Shown here one piece after another: positions 1-10,186 of a stretch of DNA of 36,898 nucleotides (positions are counted from its first letter, which is position 1; each line of letters opens with the position of its first letter). The translations under genes were made by a program, and so were the position numbers. The DNA lies in NCBI GenBank assembly GCA_011947345.1, contig JAAVTG010000696.1, forward strand, positions 1-36,898, read 5' to 3'. The notes below the pieces were generated by a model, which was not told where the DNA came from, searched no databases, and saw nothing but the letters and a program-made list of their open reading frames with translations. The stretch is from Phytophthora quininea (lineage: Eukaryota; Oomycota; Peronosporomycetes; Peronosporales; Peronosporaceae).

Positions 1-345
1 TTGAGCGCCGACAATGGCAGCCGTGTCACGCTCGTGAACTCCACCGCCCACGGAGTGTTCGATAACATCCGCGAGGACCTTACGGAGCTGAATGCGATCA
101 ATCGCAAGCCCTTCATCGCCCAAATAACCGTTTGGGATAAAAGAAGATCCGCCGAAAGCGATGCGCATCCAATTCCGCCCCGGCGCGGTGTACGAGTTTC
201 GCAAGTCCACGGAGTGGGCTTCTACTTGACATCCCGAAAGGGAGCGTTCACCTCGAGGACAGCGGAATCCCGAGGGTCGTGAAGACGTCACCTCCACTGC
301 TGAAGCGCAAGGCAGAGCGCTCTACTGCAAACCGCCAGCCCAAAG
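1..345 (+). pseudogene. Broken ORF fragment at the window edge, unknown family
   Basis: Protein-like sequence runs in from the left edge but changes frame at least twice. The first segment (1 to about 130) reads LVNSTAHGVFDNIREDL. A second frame from about 163 reads MRIQFRPGAVYEFRKSTEW. A third from about 228 reads LDIPKGSVHLEDSGIPR and continues into a Lys/Arg-rich tail. Each segment looks like ordinary coding sequence, and no single frame carries it through, so I infer a decayed or error-broken gene whose 5' part lies outside the window. I do not recognise the family. It lies next to repeats and a dead Helitron, so a mobile-element origin is possible but unproven. Confidence 0.25.
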
Positions 346-464
346 CGAGAGCCCTCCAGCTACGGGATGGAGACGACGAGCACAAGACGAACGAGGGTAG
401 CGTGAGCGAATGCTCCACGCACGAGAAGCGCAAGCACGAGTGTAGCTCGCGGTGCATCGGGGTC

Positions 465-1020
465 GCTATAGTCCGCAGTGGATCGACGAGACAAGGGAGC
501 GGCATTCACGCATAGTTCAGTATTGCTGGCAGTACTAGCGCTAGGAAGGAGGAGTACTCTGCAAGTGTGCATAGTTTAATTCTGAGCCGCGCGGTGCATT
601 CAATGGATGGAGAGAAACATATAGTCGTTTTGTGGTGCTACTTGACGTTCGTGTTCATCTCAGCACCTCGCTGGGTAGTGGAAACCAAATCCGTGCGCAC
701 GACACGCTAGTAGATAGTATCTTTCGAAGCAATGACAAACTCTTAGCTTGAAACCGGCATGCATTCGGTGAATGCTGGCAAGAAGTGCAAGGTTGGTTGA
801 GGCTGATGGCGCGGCACGTTATAGCCCGCAGTGGGTCGACAAACCGCAGATGTGTTAGGTTGATTTGGATGCCGCAAGGTGCCTCAAATGGAAGTGAAAC
901 ACGGTCGTTTTGCGTTGAAGGTTGACGTTCTCTGCAGTGTTCATCCCAGCACTTTTCCGCGCAGTGGATACCAAATCCGTTCGTGCGATGCGCTAGTAGA
1001 TATTCTCATTCGAAGCGAAC
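465..1020. repeat. Degenerate direct repeat, two copies (about 465-745 and 819-1015)
   Basis: Two adjacent, clearly related but diverged segments lie in the same orientation. Shared landmarks are a CCGCAGTGG(A/G)TCGAC block (near 470 and 824), a TCGTTTTG(T/C)G block (near 625 and 905), GTTCATC(T/C)CAGCAC (near 651 and 940) and a CGCTAGTAGATA block (near 707 and 990). Copy 1 has about 65 bp more than copy 2 in its first half. No coding potential is evident. The remaining sequence to about 1640 holds no gene I can support. Confidence 0.5.
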
Positions 1021-1643
1021 GAATGCCGAGTAGGAAAAGGTGCGGCTGCAAAGCTCCTGCGTGTCGAGGCTACCTGTAGTACGGCAATCGGCTGCCAGTC
1101 TAGTTGCTTGCCGTCGTGTAGCGTAGGTATCTGAATATATCAATGTGGTTGCAGCACAGCCGAAGAAATTTGGCGTTGACGCAAGAAACTTACTCCAGGA
1201 TGCGGCTTCGTCGAAGAAGATGAAGGCTCTCTGGAATTCTCAGCCCCTAGCGACATTCGCAGCACAAAAGAGCAGCCGTACCGAGCGTCGGTGTGCGTGG
1301 TGTACAAACGCTTGACTACAAATCATGACTACAAATACTGTGCTAGCACAACCATGAGAGAGAGCACTGTGTGATGCCGTGCAAACGAATCACAGCGGAT
1401 GATTGTGTTCCAGTCGAGGAAGCTCTGCGGGTGTTAATGAAGTCGCATGAAGCCATAGAAAGTATTGCTGGTGATGCACTCACGATGCGCGCTGTCGTTT
1501 GAGGTGAGCACTCGTTCAATAATCAAAACTGCTAGCATCGACAAAGAGAGAAACAAACTTGTGATGTATTGCAGCTCGAAGTTGATTCGGTGCGCCGAGT
1601 ATGCTGTGCTAATGGTGGCTGTACAGTTGTGTCCGCAGCACAG

Positions 1644-3614
1644 ATGGCAAGTCCATCCAAGAGTGTGCGGGCCGCGAAATCGGCGAGGAAGATACTCAGA
1701 GCGTTGGAAAAGCAGCGCGATGCTGGCCCAACAAAAAAGCGCCGTACAAAGCCCGCTCCAGTCGAGGCGGCTGAAGCGGATGCGACCGCGCGAAGGATCG
1801 ACCGTGCCGACGAAACACGAAAGCGAAATGCGGTAGCACAATTGCAACCTCGGCTCACCAAGCGAAACAAGAAAGGGGGTCGTAGAAGCTAGAAACGAAC
1901 AGCAGCGCATGGATGCAAAAGGTAAATATCGTGGCACACAGCACTTATCTCTCGACGTACTGTACTCATCTGTGCTTGCTACAGCCTTCTTCGATGCTGT
2001 AGACGCTCCGTTTCTTCGGATCTGCGGCAGCTGTGGCGAATTGTCGAAGTCTGAAAATGCCGTGTTAAAAGCGTATGCTCCTCAGTCGAACCTGTTTGCT
2101 CCTCTGCTAAACAGCACTGGCAAGTGTGAAATCATCGAAGAAGCAATCGTGGAGGACAAAACCAAAGATGCCTCGATGATATGGATCTGCTGCCGTTGTT
2201 ACGACTCCTTGCGTAAGAAGAAAATCCCAAAGTTTAGCAGAGCAAGTGGATTCAGGATCGCCCGGTGCCGATCAAATTAGCAGTGCTAAACCGGATTGAG
2301 GCGCGTTTAATCGGCCTCGGGGTTTCTTTCACGACTTGTGTAAATTTGTACTCAGATGGACAAGAATTTACGCGGGGAAACTCTATCAACTACTGGAATG
2401 ACGTTACCAACGTGGTGTTGGAATTACCTCGGCCATTGCAGAAGTGTGGCATTGTTTTCTTGAAGCCCCAAGGTTCCTATTCAGCTAAATACTTTAGGGT
2501 CCGTCCTGATATGGTGCGACGGGCGCTGTGCTGGTTGATCGCGAACAACCCGCTGTACCAGCGCGTGCGCATCTCTGAAAAAATCTTGCCGCACTGCAGC
2601 AATTCGACGTCGACAAAGACTTACCCACGATAGAATTGACGGAGGAAGAGTCCCAAATTCTTCACACCAGTGAGAACCAAGTAAACGATAACCACGAAGA
2701 GCACGAGGCGTCATCACAACGACAAGAAAGTGCCGAAGACCGATCCTATGACCAAATCAACGTGGCAACGGTTGATGCTTGCAGCATAGACCTTAGCCAA
2801 ACCTGCCATGCTTGCTTGCGTCCTGAAACCATTGAAGAAAAGCAATATCCACACCCTCTATCATCGAAAGTGGCACGCAAACGGCTGCTCCAACTGCAGA
2901 CACCGCAACCGAAAACGCTATCGACGATAATGTCGACGTACTAAGTAACCTGATAGAGTCGTTCGAACTTGAGCGAAATGAGAATAGCGACGAAAGCGAA
3001 CTTGAGAAAATCATCCAGGCAGCTAACATTTCCTGTGGTGATTCTGAATATCCTGTCAAGGAATTAAGGCGTAGCACAGATACAATAGATGAGTATACCA
3101 CAAAGCTGTTGATGCAAAACTGCTTTCCTACTCTATTCCCGAACGGCGAAGGCGGCTATAATCCTCTTGAAGACGAAAAAGAGTGCACGAGTTCCACCTA
3201 GCGGACTATTGCGCGCATCTTATGAAATGGCACGACCGACGCTATGTGATTCACGGTACCTTCAAATTCTTTTGTTTGAGTCTTATTCAAAGACGACAAA
3301 TTGATGGTTTGGTGCGCCGAGTAGGAGATAATGAACGTGAAGAGCAAGCTGATCCAACGACAGAGACCGCTGATAGACAGCAGAATCGAGCTATGCAGAT
3401 TCTAGAGTCACTAAAACCATATTTTCGAGTGGTAAGAGGCAGTGGGTTGTATTGGGCAAATATTCGCGATGATCTTATGAGCATGATCGGAAGTCGTGTG
3501 CTTCCAACTCGATGGCCTACATTCTTTCTTACACTAAGTGCTGCTGACACGATATGGCCCGAGTTTTTAGAGTCTGCAACCCAGGACTTACTCTTGAGCA
3601 ATGCCGACGATTAA
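1644..3614 (+). pseudogene. Helitron RepHel N-terminal part: basic region, DUF6570-like and Helitron_like_N remnants
   Basis: The segment from 1644 is rich in Lys/Arg/Ala. It appears to switch frame at the G run 1875-1879 and continues into the frame of the ATG at 1909. Residues of the 1909-2280 frame include CGSCGELS and WICCRCYDSL, two CxxC pairs of a zinc-binding type. The next frame (2265-2633) continues with VLELPRPLQKCGIVFLKPQG, typical of the DUF6570 segment that precedes Helitron_like_N. After a diverged acidic stretch, about 3118-3177 reads NCFPTLFPNGEGGYNPLED, matching the pattern that opens Helitron Rep regions. The 3183-3614 frame carries Helitron_like_N sequence ending near WPTFFLTLSAAD. 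At least four frame changes are needed to read through. Confidence 0.75.
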
Positions 3615-4576
3615 AGTCAAAGGAGAGAAGAAGGTTGTTAAACGAAAACCCAGACATTGCAGCCCGCTTTTTCACCACCGGTTCCGATCATTTTTTGACG
3701 GTTCTGTGCGGTCATTTTAAGCCTCTCGGTGAAATTGAGGATTTCTTCTGGCGCGTGGAATTTCAACATCGAGGGTCACCGCATATCCACGCGTTACTTT
3801 GGATAAAGGATGCTCCCGATGTTCTCGAACTAAGCAAAACGGAAGAAGGCAGAATTGAATTAGCAGCTTACGTTGATGAGCACATATCCGTGCTAACTAA
3901 GAGCGTAGAAGACCTCAAAAAGTGTTTGTGCCTAACTTGTTCGAAGTATCGTTCTGACACCTTTGATGTGTTGGCTTCTAGACCTCCTCTAAAAGATGAC
4001 GGTGATTGGAACTGCGACTTAGCACGGGTTGTGCACCGGGTGCAGCAACATGTCTGCTATGCCGGTGGTACTTGTAGGAAGAAAGGCAATGGGTGCCGCT
4101 TTGGGTATCCTAAAGAGCTACAACCACGTACAGAAATTGATGCTACGATAGCAGTGGATGGCACTCCGTCGATTAAAGTAAAGTTGAAAAGAGACGTTGC
4201 AACGATAAATAATTATTCTCCGGTGCTGTTATCTAGCTGGCGGGCGAACATGGATATCCAGTTGATTGGAAACGCTTACGGCGCGGCGGAGTACGCTGGT
4301 GCGTAGGTGAGCAAAGCAGAACCTGATACTCTCAAGTTTAGGAAAGTTATCACTGCTGCAGCAAAGCGTTGTGATCCGAACTTGCCGCACCACGCAATTC
4401 TCAAGCGAGTTGCCAATGCCGCGCTGTCCATACGGGAGGTGAGTGCTCAAGAGGCTTATTTCATATTGCTGCGTGAGCTTCCCATGCACGGAAAATCGCG
4501 ACCTGTAGCGCGTGTAAAGGTTTTACGCCATAGTATGCGATGCTATCGAGTCGATACTGAAAAGCTCAAGATTTAG
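3554..4576 (+). pseudogene. Helitron HUH-type Rep domain, second catalytic Tyr lost to TAG
   Basis: The 3554-4306 frame contains FQHRGSPHIHALLW. The His-x-His pair (codons 3782-3784 and 3788-3790) is the metal-binding HUH motif of rolling-circle Reps. Downstream a Cys/His-containing segment (HVCYAGGTCRKKGNGCRFGYP) matches the usual Helitron spacing. The two-tyrosine motif would be Y-x-x-x-Y followed by xSK. The first Tyr is present at 4292-4294, but the second position (4304-4306) is TAG, after which VSKAEPD continues in the same frame to 4576. One substitution (TAC or TAT to TAG) would explain this. The stop both truncates Rep and removes a nicking tyrosine. Confidence 0.85.
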
Positions 4577-4593
4577 AAGGTTTAGCTGACAAT

Positions 4594-5502
4594 GTGTGTC
4601 GGATCTCTTCTAAAATTGGGCGGATGGAGTCCGCATACATGGCCCGACCAGAGACCGATGCTTTCGAAACGATGAGCTATGCAACATTTGTAGAAAACTA
4701 CGATACCGCTGACGATATTGGTCCTACTCGAGCACGGTGGAAGAGAATCGATGGGAGAGGTTATATCAAAGAACGCTCTAAAGCCCAGGTTATTCGAATG
4801 TCTCCGTATATTTCTCCCGATGAGGCGAATCCGAATTTCTGCTACGCTGAGATCTTCTTGCATGTCCCGTGGCGATCTCTTAGTGAGCTCCCGCAACGTG
4901 ATGAAGATTGTATTGCTAGGTTCCTCGAAGAGCAAGAATTTTTTAGATACCGAGTTGCTTGTCGAAAGTAACGCACGAATCGCTCGCCAGCATAAACTTG
5001 ACCTGTTGAAGCAGTCGAACTCCTCCCATTGTTGCTCTCAACTTCCTCCTTCTGAGTATGTTTTTGTTGAAGATAACAATTTCGTGCAAAATGAGGTAGA
5101 AATCGACTTGCCAAATGCAGCACACGGCGCCTTGGAGGTGAAAGAATGGACAGCAAAGCACAATTATTCCCCGAGGATATTGCACGAGCGAGAACTTTCG
5201 TGAAGGAATGTGTGAAGCCTTGGATGAAAGAGAAAGCAAAACTTGCAACTCTGAGTGCTCCGTGCGATAGTGTGTATCGTTATCCTCTCAAACCTGCTGA
5301 TGATAGTTCCAATCTGTGCGAATCAATGACAGATTCACAGTGGATACCATTTGCGCTAGCAATGAAACAATCACGCGCAAGATTGAAGGCCGAGCTAGAG
5401 GGTGTGCAGTGTGATCCGATGCAATTGATTATAAACGGAGAAGGGGTTCCGGAAAAGTGGGCTCATCGAGCATATTGTGAAAGATGTGTGTACTGTGTTT
5501 AG
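4594..5502 (+). pseudogene. Helitron Rep-helicase linker and helicase start (broken)
   Basis: The 4594-4971 frame includes YMARPETDAFETMSYATFV and VIRMSPYISPDEANPNFCYA, a conserved linker arrangement between Rep and helicase in animal and oomycete Helitrons. The reading then shifts through 4972-5150 and re-enters at 5146, where residues up to MQLIINGEG approach the Walker A loop. The expected GGxGKS continuation (about 5442-5460) is split: one frame gives GVPEKW and the other gives GSGK followed by a stop. Two frame changes around the P-loop are therefore required, and nucleotide binding is destroyed as read. Confidence 0.7.
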
Positions 5503-7221
5503 CGAGCACAAGGTGACGGGGAACTCTTCCCGCGTTATGCTTCTGGCGCACCAAGGAACAGCAGCTTTTAATATCAAAGGCCAAACTCTATGTTCTGCAC
5601 TTGGTGTTGCTTCATTTACGAAATCGGCTTTTTCAGTTCCCTATAAATCGCTTTCTTCTCAGAAAAATGGTGCTACAAAACTCAACGTGTTGCAACAGCG
5701 ATATAAGGACGTGCATTTGATTATAATATATGAGTTTAGCGTGATTTCTGCGGGGATGTTGCACTGGATAGATCAATGTATGCGGGAAATTTGGCCTCCA
5801 GATCACCACCTTTTGTTTGGTGGCCGTGATATCATTTTTACTTGTGATCTGGCCCAGCTAGATCCTGTCGTCCCGTATTCACTATCTACTCCCAGCGAAA
5901 AATACAAAACGAGGTACAGCGTAAAGGTCGCAGTCTATGGAAAGGAATCAAGTACATTTGTACGCTGACGAGTCAGAACAGAGGGAAAAATGACCCTGAG
6001 TGGTTTAATGCGCTACGTCGCTACGAAAACGTACTCCTACAGCTAATGACATTGCACTCTTTAACAGTAGATTATACGATAGCGAAAACATACCCCGCTG
6101 GTCTTCTGAAGAGAAGCATATCGCGCATAAAAACATTGATGTCGATGCTGCGAACAACAAAAGTCTCATTGCAAGCGGAGCATCGATCATTCACATCGTA
6201 GCTCAACACCACGTTCAGCAGAAATGCATTAGTCGCCAGCGTGAAATTCCTGTGGGGACTGTCGATGCGCTTATTAACGAAGCCAAAACGCCAAACTGAG
6301 ATCGCGATAGAGTCGTAGCAACAATATTAAAACTGTGCGTTGGAGCTCCCGTGACGATAATGTTTAATCTAGAACAATCTGCAGGTCTGTGCAATGACAC
6401 TAATGGCGTTGTGTACGATCTAATATTCGTTTCCGATAGCGAGCTGCCCATAGTACTTATTCAGATAACTGATGTCTATCTAGGACCTTCTTTCTTGAAA
6501 GGCGTGCCAAATATCGTGCCCATTACACCAAGAGAAGCAAGCTGGGGAAAGAAAACTAGCGATCTACGTGTTGTGCGCCGAGGTATTCCTTTACGTCTAG
6601 CGTATGCTATGACGATTCATAAAGTTCAAGGCCTCACATGTGACAAGGTCGTGTTTCATTCCAACTCCACCCCCACGGTGGCTTTTGCATATGTCGCGTT
6701 ATCTCGTGTTCGGCAAAGGGATTCTATTGTGTTGACTCAGCCACTCACACTTGAAAAATTAAAATCTTCTCCGGCGCAGGTGGACGCATTCGCTGCAGGA
6801 GAAGCTCGCTTTGGTGCTGTTGTAGGAACAACTATGACCTTCGCAGCACCGATCGTCCAAGAAATGAAGCTTCTAGCGCATGCCCAAAATTCAGAGGTAC
6901 TGCCACGAGACACGAGATTGAAGAACTCAATGCAGTAATAGTCGTTAGCAGTTCCGTCGGTAATCTGCCCCGCCAACCGGCAAGATTAACCACATTTGCA
7001 CGGACACTGGCCGGCAAATCCAGTACGACGGAGGTGTGGCTGAAGGTTTCTGTCATACCACAAGTTATCGAGCTACTCCGTTGATAGTGGCGGCACACAC
7101 GCCCTCGCCACCTATTCGGATTCCCAAATCTCGAGGTGCATCAGAGCGGAGGAGAGGAATTAAAAATATATGTATTACAGTCCACCAAACCCGAAATGGA
7201 GCTGGGAGTACATTTTACTGA
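5477..7221 (+). pseudogene. Helitron PIF1-like helicase remnant, altered Walker B
   Basis: The 5477-5968 frame holds LLAHQGTAAFNIKGQTLCSA (motif Ia region), LIIIYEFSVISAGML (Walker B, where related helicases have IDEFS; Asp is replaced by Tyr at 5729-5731) and FGGRDIIFTCDLAQLDPV (motif III region). After a broken stretch, 6351-6938 carries the C-terminal PIF1 features AYAMTIHKVQGLTCDKVV and FAYVALSRVRQRDSIVL. Weaker coding traces in shifted frames (for example ARTLAGKSSTTEVWLKV near 7000) extend to about 7221. Loss of the Walker B Asp together with the frame breaks marks an inactive copy. Confidence 0.8.
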
Positions 7222-8086
7222 CCTGCGCGGTGTATCTTTCGCAGATGCGCTGCCCAAATCGACGCACACTTTTCGAGAAGGCGATGATCCGCCGTTGGAA
7301 TTCCTCTCGTTGTGCTTTCATGATCTCGGACAGGGGGCCGAAGAAATCTTGACTTTCCTCGACTTGCTGCGGACTGTCATGGCTGCTTGCTAGTTCTGTC
7401 TGGGGACGCACGTGCCCCGGTGTAGACGAAAGCATTGCTGCGGTCGAATCATTTCCAGTTGCTGTCTTGGTTGTCGGCGATCGTCTGTTCAGTGCAGAAC
7501 TTGGGATCACCACGGTGCTTGCATTGGTACTGCCCGAACAATCGCCCGGGCGATCGCGAGAACCGTCTGCGCGAGCTCGAACACGTCCTTGCCGACAACG
7601 TGACATGGCTTCCTTCTCAGCTGAAATTAGTCGCTTGCGTTCTCGATCCGTATCGATTTTGAGCTGGCGGTGGTGCACACATAAACGGTAAAAGCTACCG
7701 TTGCGCTTTATGGCACAGCTGCGACCACACCCGCCACGATGCGCGCAAACCGTGCTAGACGTCTTCGCAGTACCGGTAATAGCTGGCTGGGTTTCGTTTG
7801 TGTGCTCTGTGACTTCCCGCCCCACCTCATCGTGTATATCCACAGGTGATATCGCTGACAGCGGTTCTGTAGCCAAAACTCGAGACGTATCGGCAGCTCT
7901 GTAGGTGCTCGAACTCTGTCGTCGCTGATACCGTTGTCGCTGCGAGGCGTTCTGGAGCTGGCGATGACGCTCACACAACCAATGCAGCTGGCCGTTCTTC
8001 TTCACGGTGCGCTGCTGCGTGCACTTGCTAGGGTGCTTGCACACGTTTGGCCGTGAATTGGCACCGACTGCGCGTTTGTCAGGCAT
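7175..8086 (-). CDS. Hypothetical protein with two identical-spacing Cys/His modules
   Basis: Intact 303-residue ORF starting with ATG at 8086. It carries two copies of the pattern C-x5-C-x15-C-x2-H: C16, C22, C38, H41 and C114, C120, C136, H139. Each includes a KxNG turn followed by a hydrophobic-LC-x2-H segment and a basic helix (RQLQNASQRQR; RQLKIDTDRERKR). This suggests a small zinc-binding module, and similar basic Cys/His proteins are common in oomycete genomes. The linker and second half are Ser/Thr-rich and low in complexity, and the C-terminus (about 255-303) looks helical and basic. It abuts the end of the Helitron helicase on the opposite strand, so it could be cargo or an unrelated neighbour. 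No function is assigned; DNA or RNA binding is a guess from charge alone. Confidence 0.5.
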   Translation of the reverse strand: MPDKRAVGANSRPNVCKHPSKCTQQRTVKKNGQLHWLCERHRQLQNASQRQRYQRRQSSSTYRAADTSRVLATEPLSAISPVDIHDEVGREVTEHTNETQPAITGTAKTSSTVCAHRGGCGRSCAIKRNGSFYRLCVHHRQLKIDTDRERKRLISAEKEAMSRCRQGRVRARADGSRDRPGDCSGSTNASTVVIPSSALNRRSPTTKTATGNDSTAAMLSSTPGHVRPQTELASSHDSPQQVEESQDFFGPLSEIMKAQREEFQRRIIAFSKSVRRFGQRICERYTAQVSKMYSQLHFGFGGL

Positions 8087-8164
8087 ATCATGAAAGGCTC
8101 TAGAGAGCTACGTTCGGCGTACGAGTGCTTGGTTTTGCTTTGGAATCCAACAGTCGGAACAGAT

Positions 8165-8214
8165 TAAGGGGGCGTGCAAAATTCGGTGAAAACCGGTTTT
8201 TGTGGACCCCCTTA
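8165..8214. repeat. Palindromic 46-bp insert flanked by TA (possible TIR-only Tc1/mariner-like relic)
   Basis: The sequence AGGGGG...CCCCCT (8167-8212) is flanked on both sides by TA. The outer 6 bp are perfectly inverted, and the interior contains an inverted AAAACCGG/CCGGTTTT core (about 8189-8200). The TA flanks resemble the target duplication of Tc1/mariner elements, and the whole unit looks like two terminal inverted repeats joined with no body. It could also act as a hairpin at the end of the neighbouring transcript. The rest of 8087-8445 shows no gene. Confidence 0.4.
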
Positions 8215-8445
8215 GCAACCCGCCAGGGATGCCATACAAGTATGTAACCATCTTTAGCCTCTCGTTCAAGTCACTTTATTAATCTTATCAGCATACGGCA
8301 GTACGCGCCACTCTTTCTCTCCCATTGGTCCATTTCCGACACAACCAGACGACCGGAACGAGATCCAAGTGCGGCTGCATACGCGGCGTTGCCCAGGTCG
8401 CCCAGCACTCCCATTATCTTATCGAGCGTCAGCGCACCGCCAACC

Positions 8446-9626
8446 ATGGACCTCGGCAGCAAGGACAAGCCCATGGGCGCGTACGTTCATCTGCTGCAGC
8501 TCTTCCCTGTGTATACACTCACTGCTTGTCTGCAGCGCCTTCATGACCAAACACAAGAGCAACATCGCCCTCTGGTCGGCCTTTGTGGTGGTGGTCTTCT
8601 TCTGCTACCACCTTTTCAGCGACGGAGACTTCTCCTTCCTCATGGTGGGTCCTACCTCCGCTTCCTGGGAAGAACTCTTGTCCTAATGCTGTGTCTGGAC
8701 CACTGCAGACGATGGGTGCGTTCGTGCGCGCCTTCGGCTTCGCCTTCCTCGTGTTCAAGGCCTTCTCGCAGCGGTCCGTGGCCGGGCTCTCGCTCAAGAC
8801 GCTGGAGCTCTACGCCTTCGTGTTCCTCTTCCGGCTCAGCTCCATCCTCCGATACCAGGGCTACCTGCCCTACGACCGCAGTGGCGACTGGCTCTACACG
8901 TTCCTGGAGATCGTGGCGCTGTCGCTCTGCTGCGGCGTCATCTACCTGGTCATGGTGCGCTTCAACTCGACCTACGAGCTGCGCTACGACACGTTCGGCT
9001 GGCTGCACCTCCCCACGGAGCTCGGCGCGCTCTACATTCTGCTGCCCTGCATGTTCTTCGGCATGGTACGAACCCATCACATTGCTGCTTTAATGGTGCT
9101 GTTGCTGATGGCGATGTTTGTATAGCTGATCCACCCCAACTTGAACCGCAACTGGTTCTCGGACGTTTCGTGGACGATCGCGCTGTACATTGAGGCCGTG
9201 GCCATTCTGCCGCAGCTCTTCATGTTCCAGAAGCGCGTACGTTGTGGTGTTATCGTTTGGTGTTCGAACAGTGACTTATTGGACTTTTGCTTTCTCCAAT
9301 GCAGGGTGGTGGTGCTGTGGAGTCGTGCATTTCGCACTTTGTGTACGCGCTGGCCTTCGGTAGCTTCCTGCACCTGGTCTTCTGGTTCTCGTCCTACCAC
9401 GAGCTTGGAGAGAAGGACGCCGGCCAGCACGTGGGCTACATGGTCATTTTTGTCCAGATCGGCCACATGCTCATGATGGCGGATTTCCTCTACTACTACT
9501 TCAAGAGGTGCGTTTGCATGGTCAATGTCGGGGAATGTGGTGCTAACAACGTTGTTTTCCTTGCGATGCAGCATGAAAGAAGGAGGCCCGATGATGCTGC
9601 CCACCCACGGCGCGTACCAGGCGTAA
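8446..9626 (+). CDS. ERD2: ER lumen protein-retaining receptor family (ERD2/KDEL receptor-like), 6 exons
   Basis: Multi-pass membrane protein of the KDEL-receptor family, which recycles escaped ER proteins from Golgi to ER. Inferred exons are 8446-8480, 8536-8644, 8709-9065, 9126-9236, 9305-9507 and 9572-9626. Introns are 55-68 nt (donors GTACGT, GTGGGT, GTACGA, GTACGT, GTGCGT), and the spliced length of 870 nt gives 289 residues with no frame conflict. Diagnostic segments are SVAGLSLKTLELYAFVFLFR, the run LYIEAVAILPQLFMFQK (family signature ILPQLFM) and the C-terminal MADFLYYYFKS. It is about 70 residues longer than the human receptor owing to an N-terminal hydrophobic extension (SNIALWSAFVVVVFFCYHLF), a form seen in ERD2-like proteins. 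Ligand specificity cannot be read from sequence. The gene is convergent with the ankyrin-FYVE gene. Confidence 0.88.
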
Positions 9627-10186
9627 ATGTCTATGAGGCGGCAAGCGTGCTGGCAGAAAAACAGTAACCTCAGAAAAATGAATGGCACGCTGGAAAAGTG
9701 ACGCTGCAGTGATTAGTTGGGGGTGGTCAACGCGAAGTTGATGTGCTGTCAGGCGTTGACACGTGGAGCGCACGTTTTACGAACAGCAAAGCGTAGGTGT
9801 CACGCTTTGCTAATAAGACAGCAGGCTCTGGTGGCTGGTAGAATCGCAGTTGGTCTGGCAAGCACTGCCACGTCACACGTCTGCAAGAGAGCAGGCAGCA
9901 AGGATCATGTGCAGGTCCTCATCACTGATCTCCATGGGGAAGTTGGTCCGATAAGTTCAAATGGAGAGGAGTGCAAGTGCTGCTCCGCCTCTCCTAAGCT
10001 TGGGCATCTCTACCGACGACGGAATCATTTCTTCTAAGATGGACATTTATTTGGGCGCCCTCCTACTTCGCTCCCGTGCCCTTAAAGATACACAAAGTCA
10101 TGGCGTGAAGCAAGATGAGATGGCGAAGAGCTTGCACACCACCTGTGACTCCCTCTGGCCACATCCACATCGCTCTTCCCCATGAA
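9627..10186. other. Intergenic region between convergent genes
   Basis: This stretch must contain the 3' ends of the ERD2-like (+) and ankyrin-FYVE (-) transcripts. Short ORFs on both strands have no recognisable protein character. I see no repeat or RNA gene. Confidence 0.5.

Larger units (their letters stand above)
1644..7221 (+). mobile_element. Decayed autonomous Helitron (rolling-circle transposon)
   Basis: Successive forward-strand fragments follow the order of a Helitron RepHel protein: basic N-terminus, Cys-rich DUF6570-like segment, Helitron_like_N, HUH Rep domain, linker, then PIF1-like superfamily-1 helicase. The reading frame is broken many times and key catalytic residues are lost, so this copy cannot make an active protein. 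Base composition is more A/T-rich than in the flanking genes. I could not identify the TC 5' end or the hairpin-CTRR 3' end, so the boundaries given are those of the coding traces only. A non-autonomous role in trans cannot be judged without the termini. Confidence 0.85.

Noticed and set aside
1434..1937. Long minus-strand ORF with hydrophobic content
   Set aside because: Antisense to the Helitron N-terminal frames, which have recognisable downstream continuation; composition is that of a shadow frame.
8446..8540. A 25-nt intron (GTATAC...CTGCAG) in the ERD2-like gene
   Set aside because: Too short; the GTACGT donor at 8481 gives a 55-nt intron with the same acceptor and a correct frame.
8652..9080. 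Minus-strand ORF opposite the ERD2-like gene
   Set aside because: Low-complexity His/Glu/Arg composition typical of antisense to GC-rich coding sequence; the plus strand has clear family motifs and splice sites.
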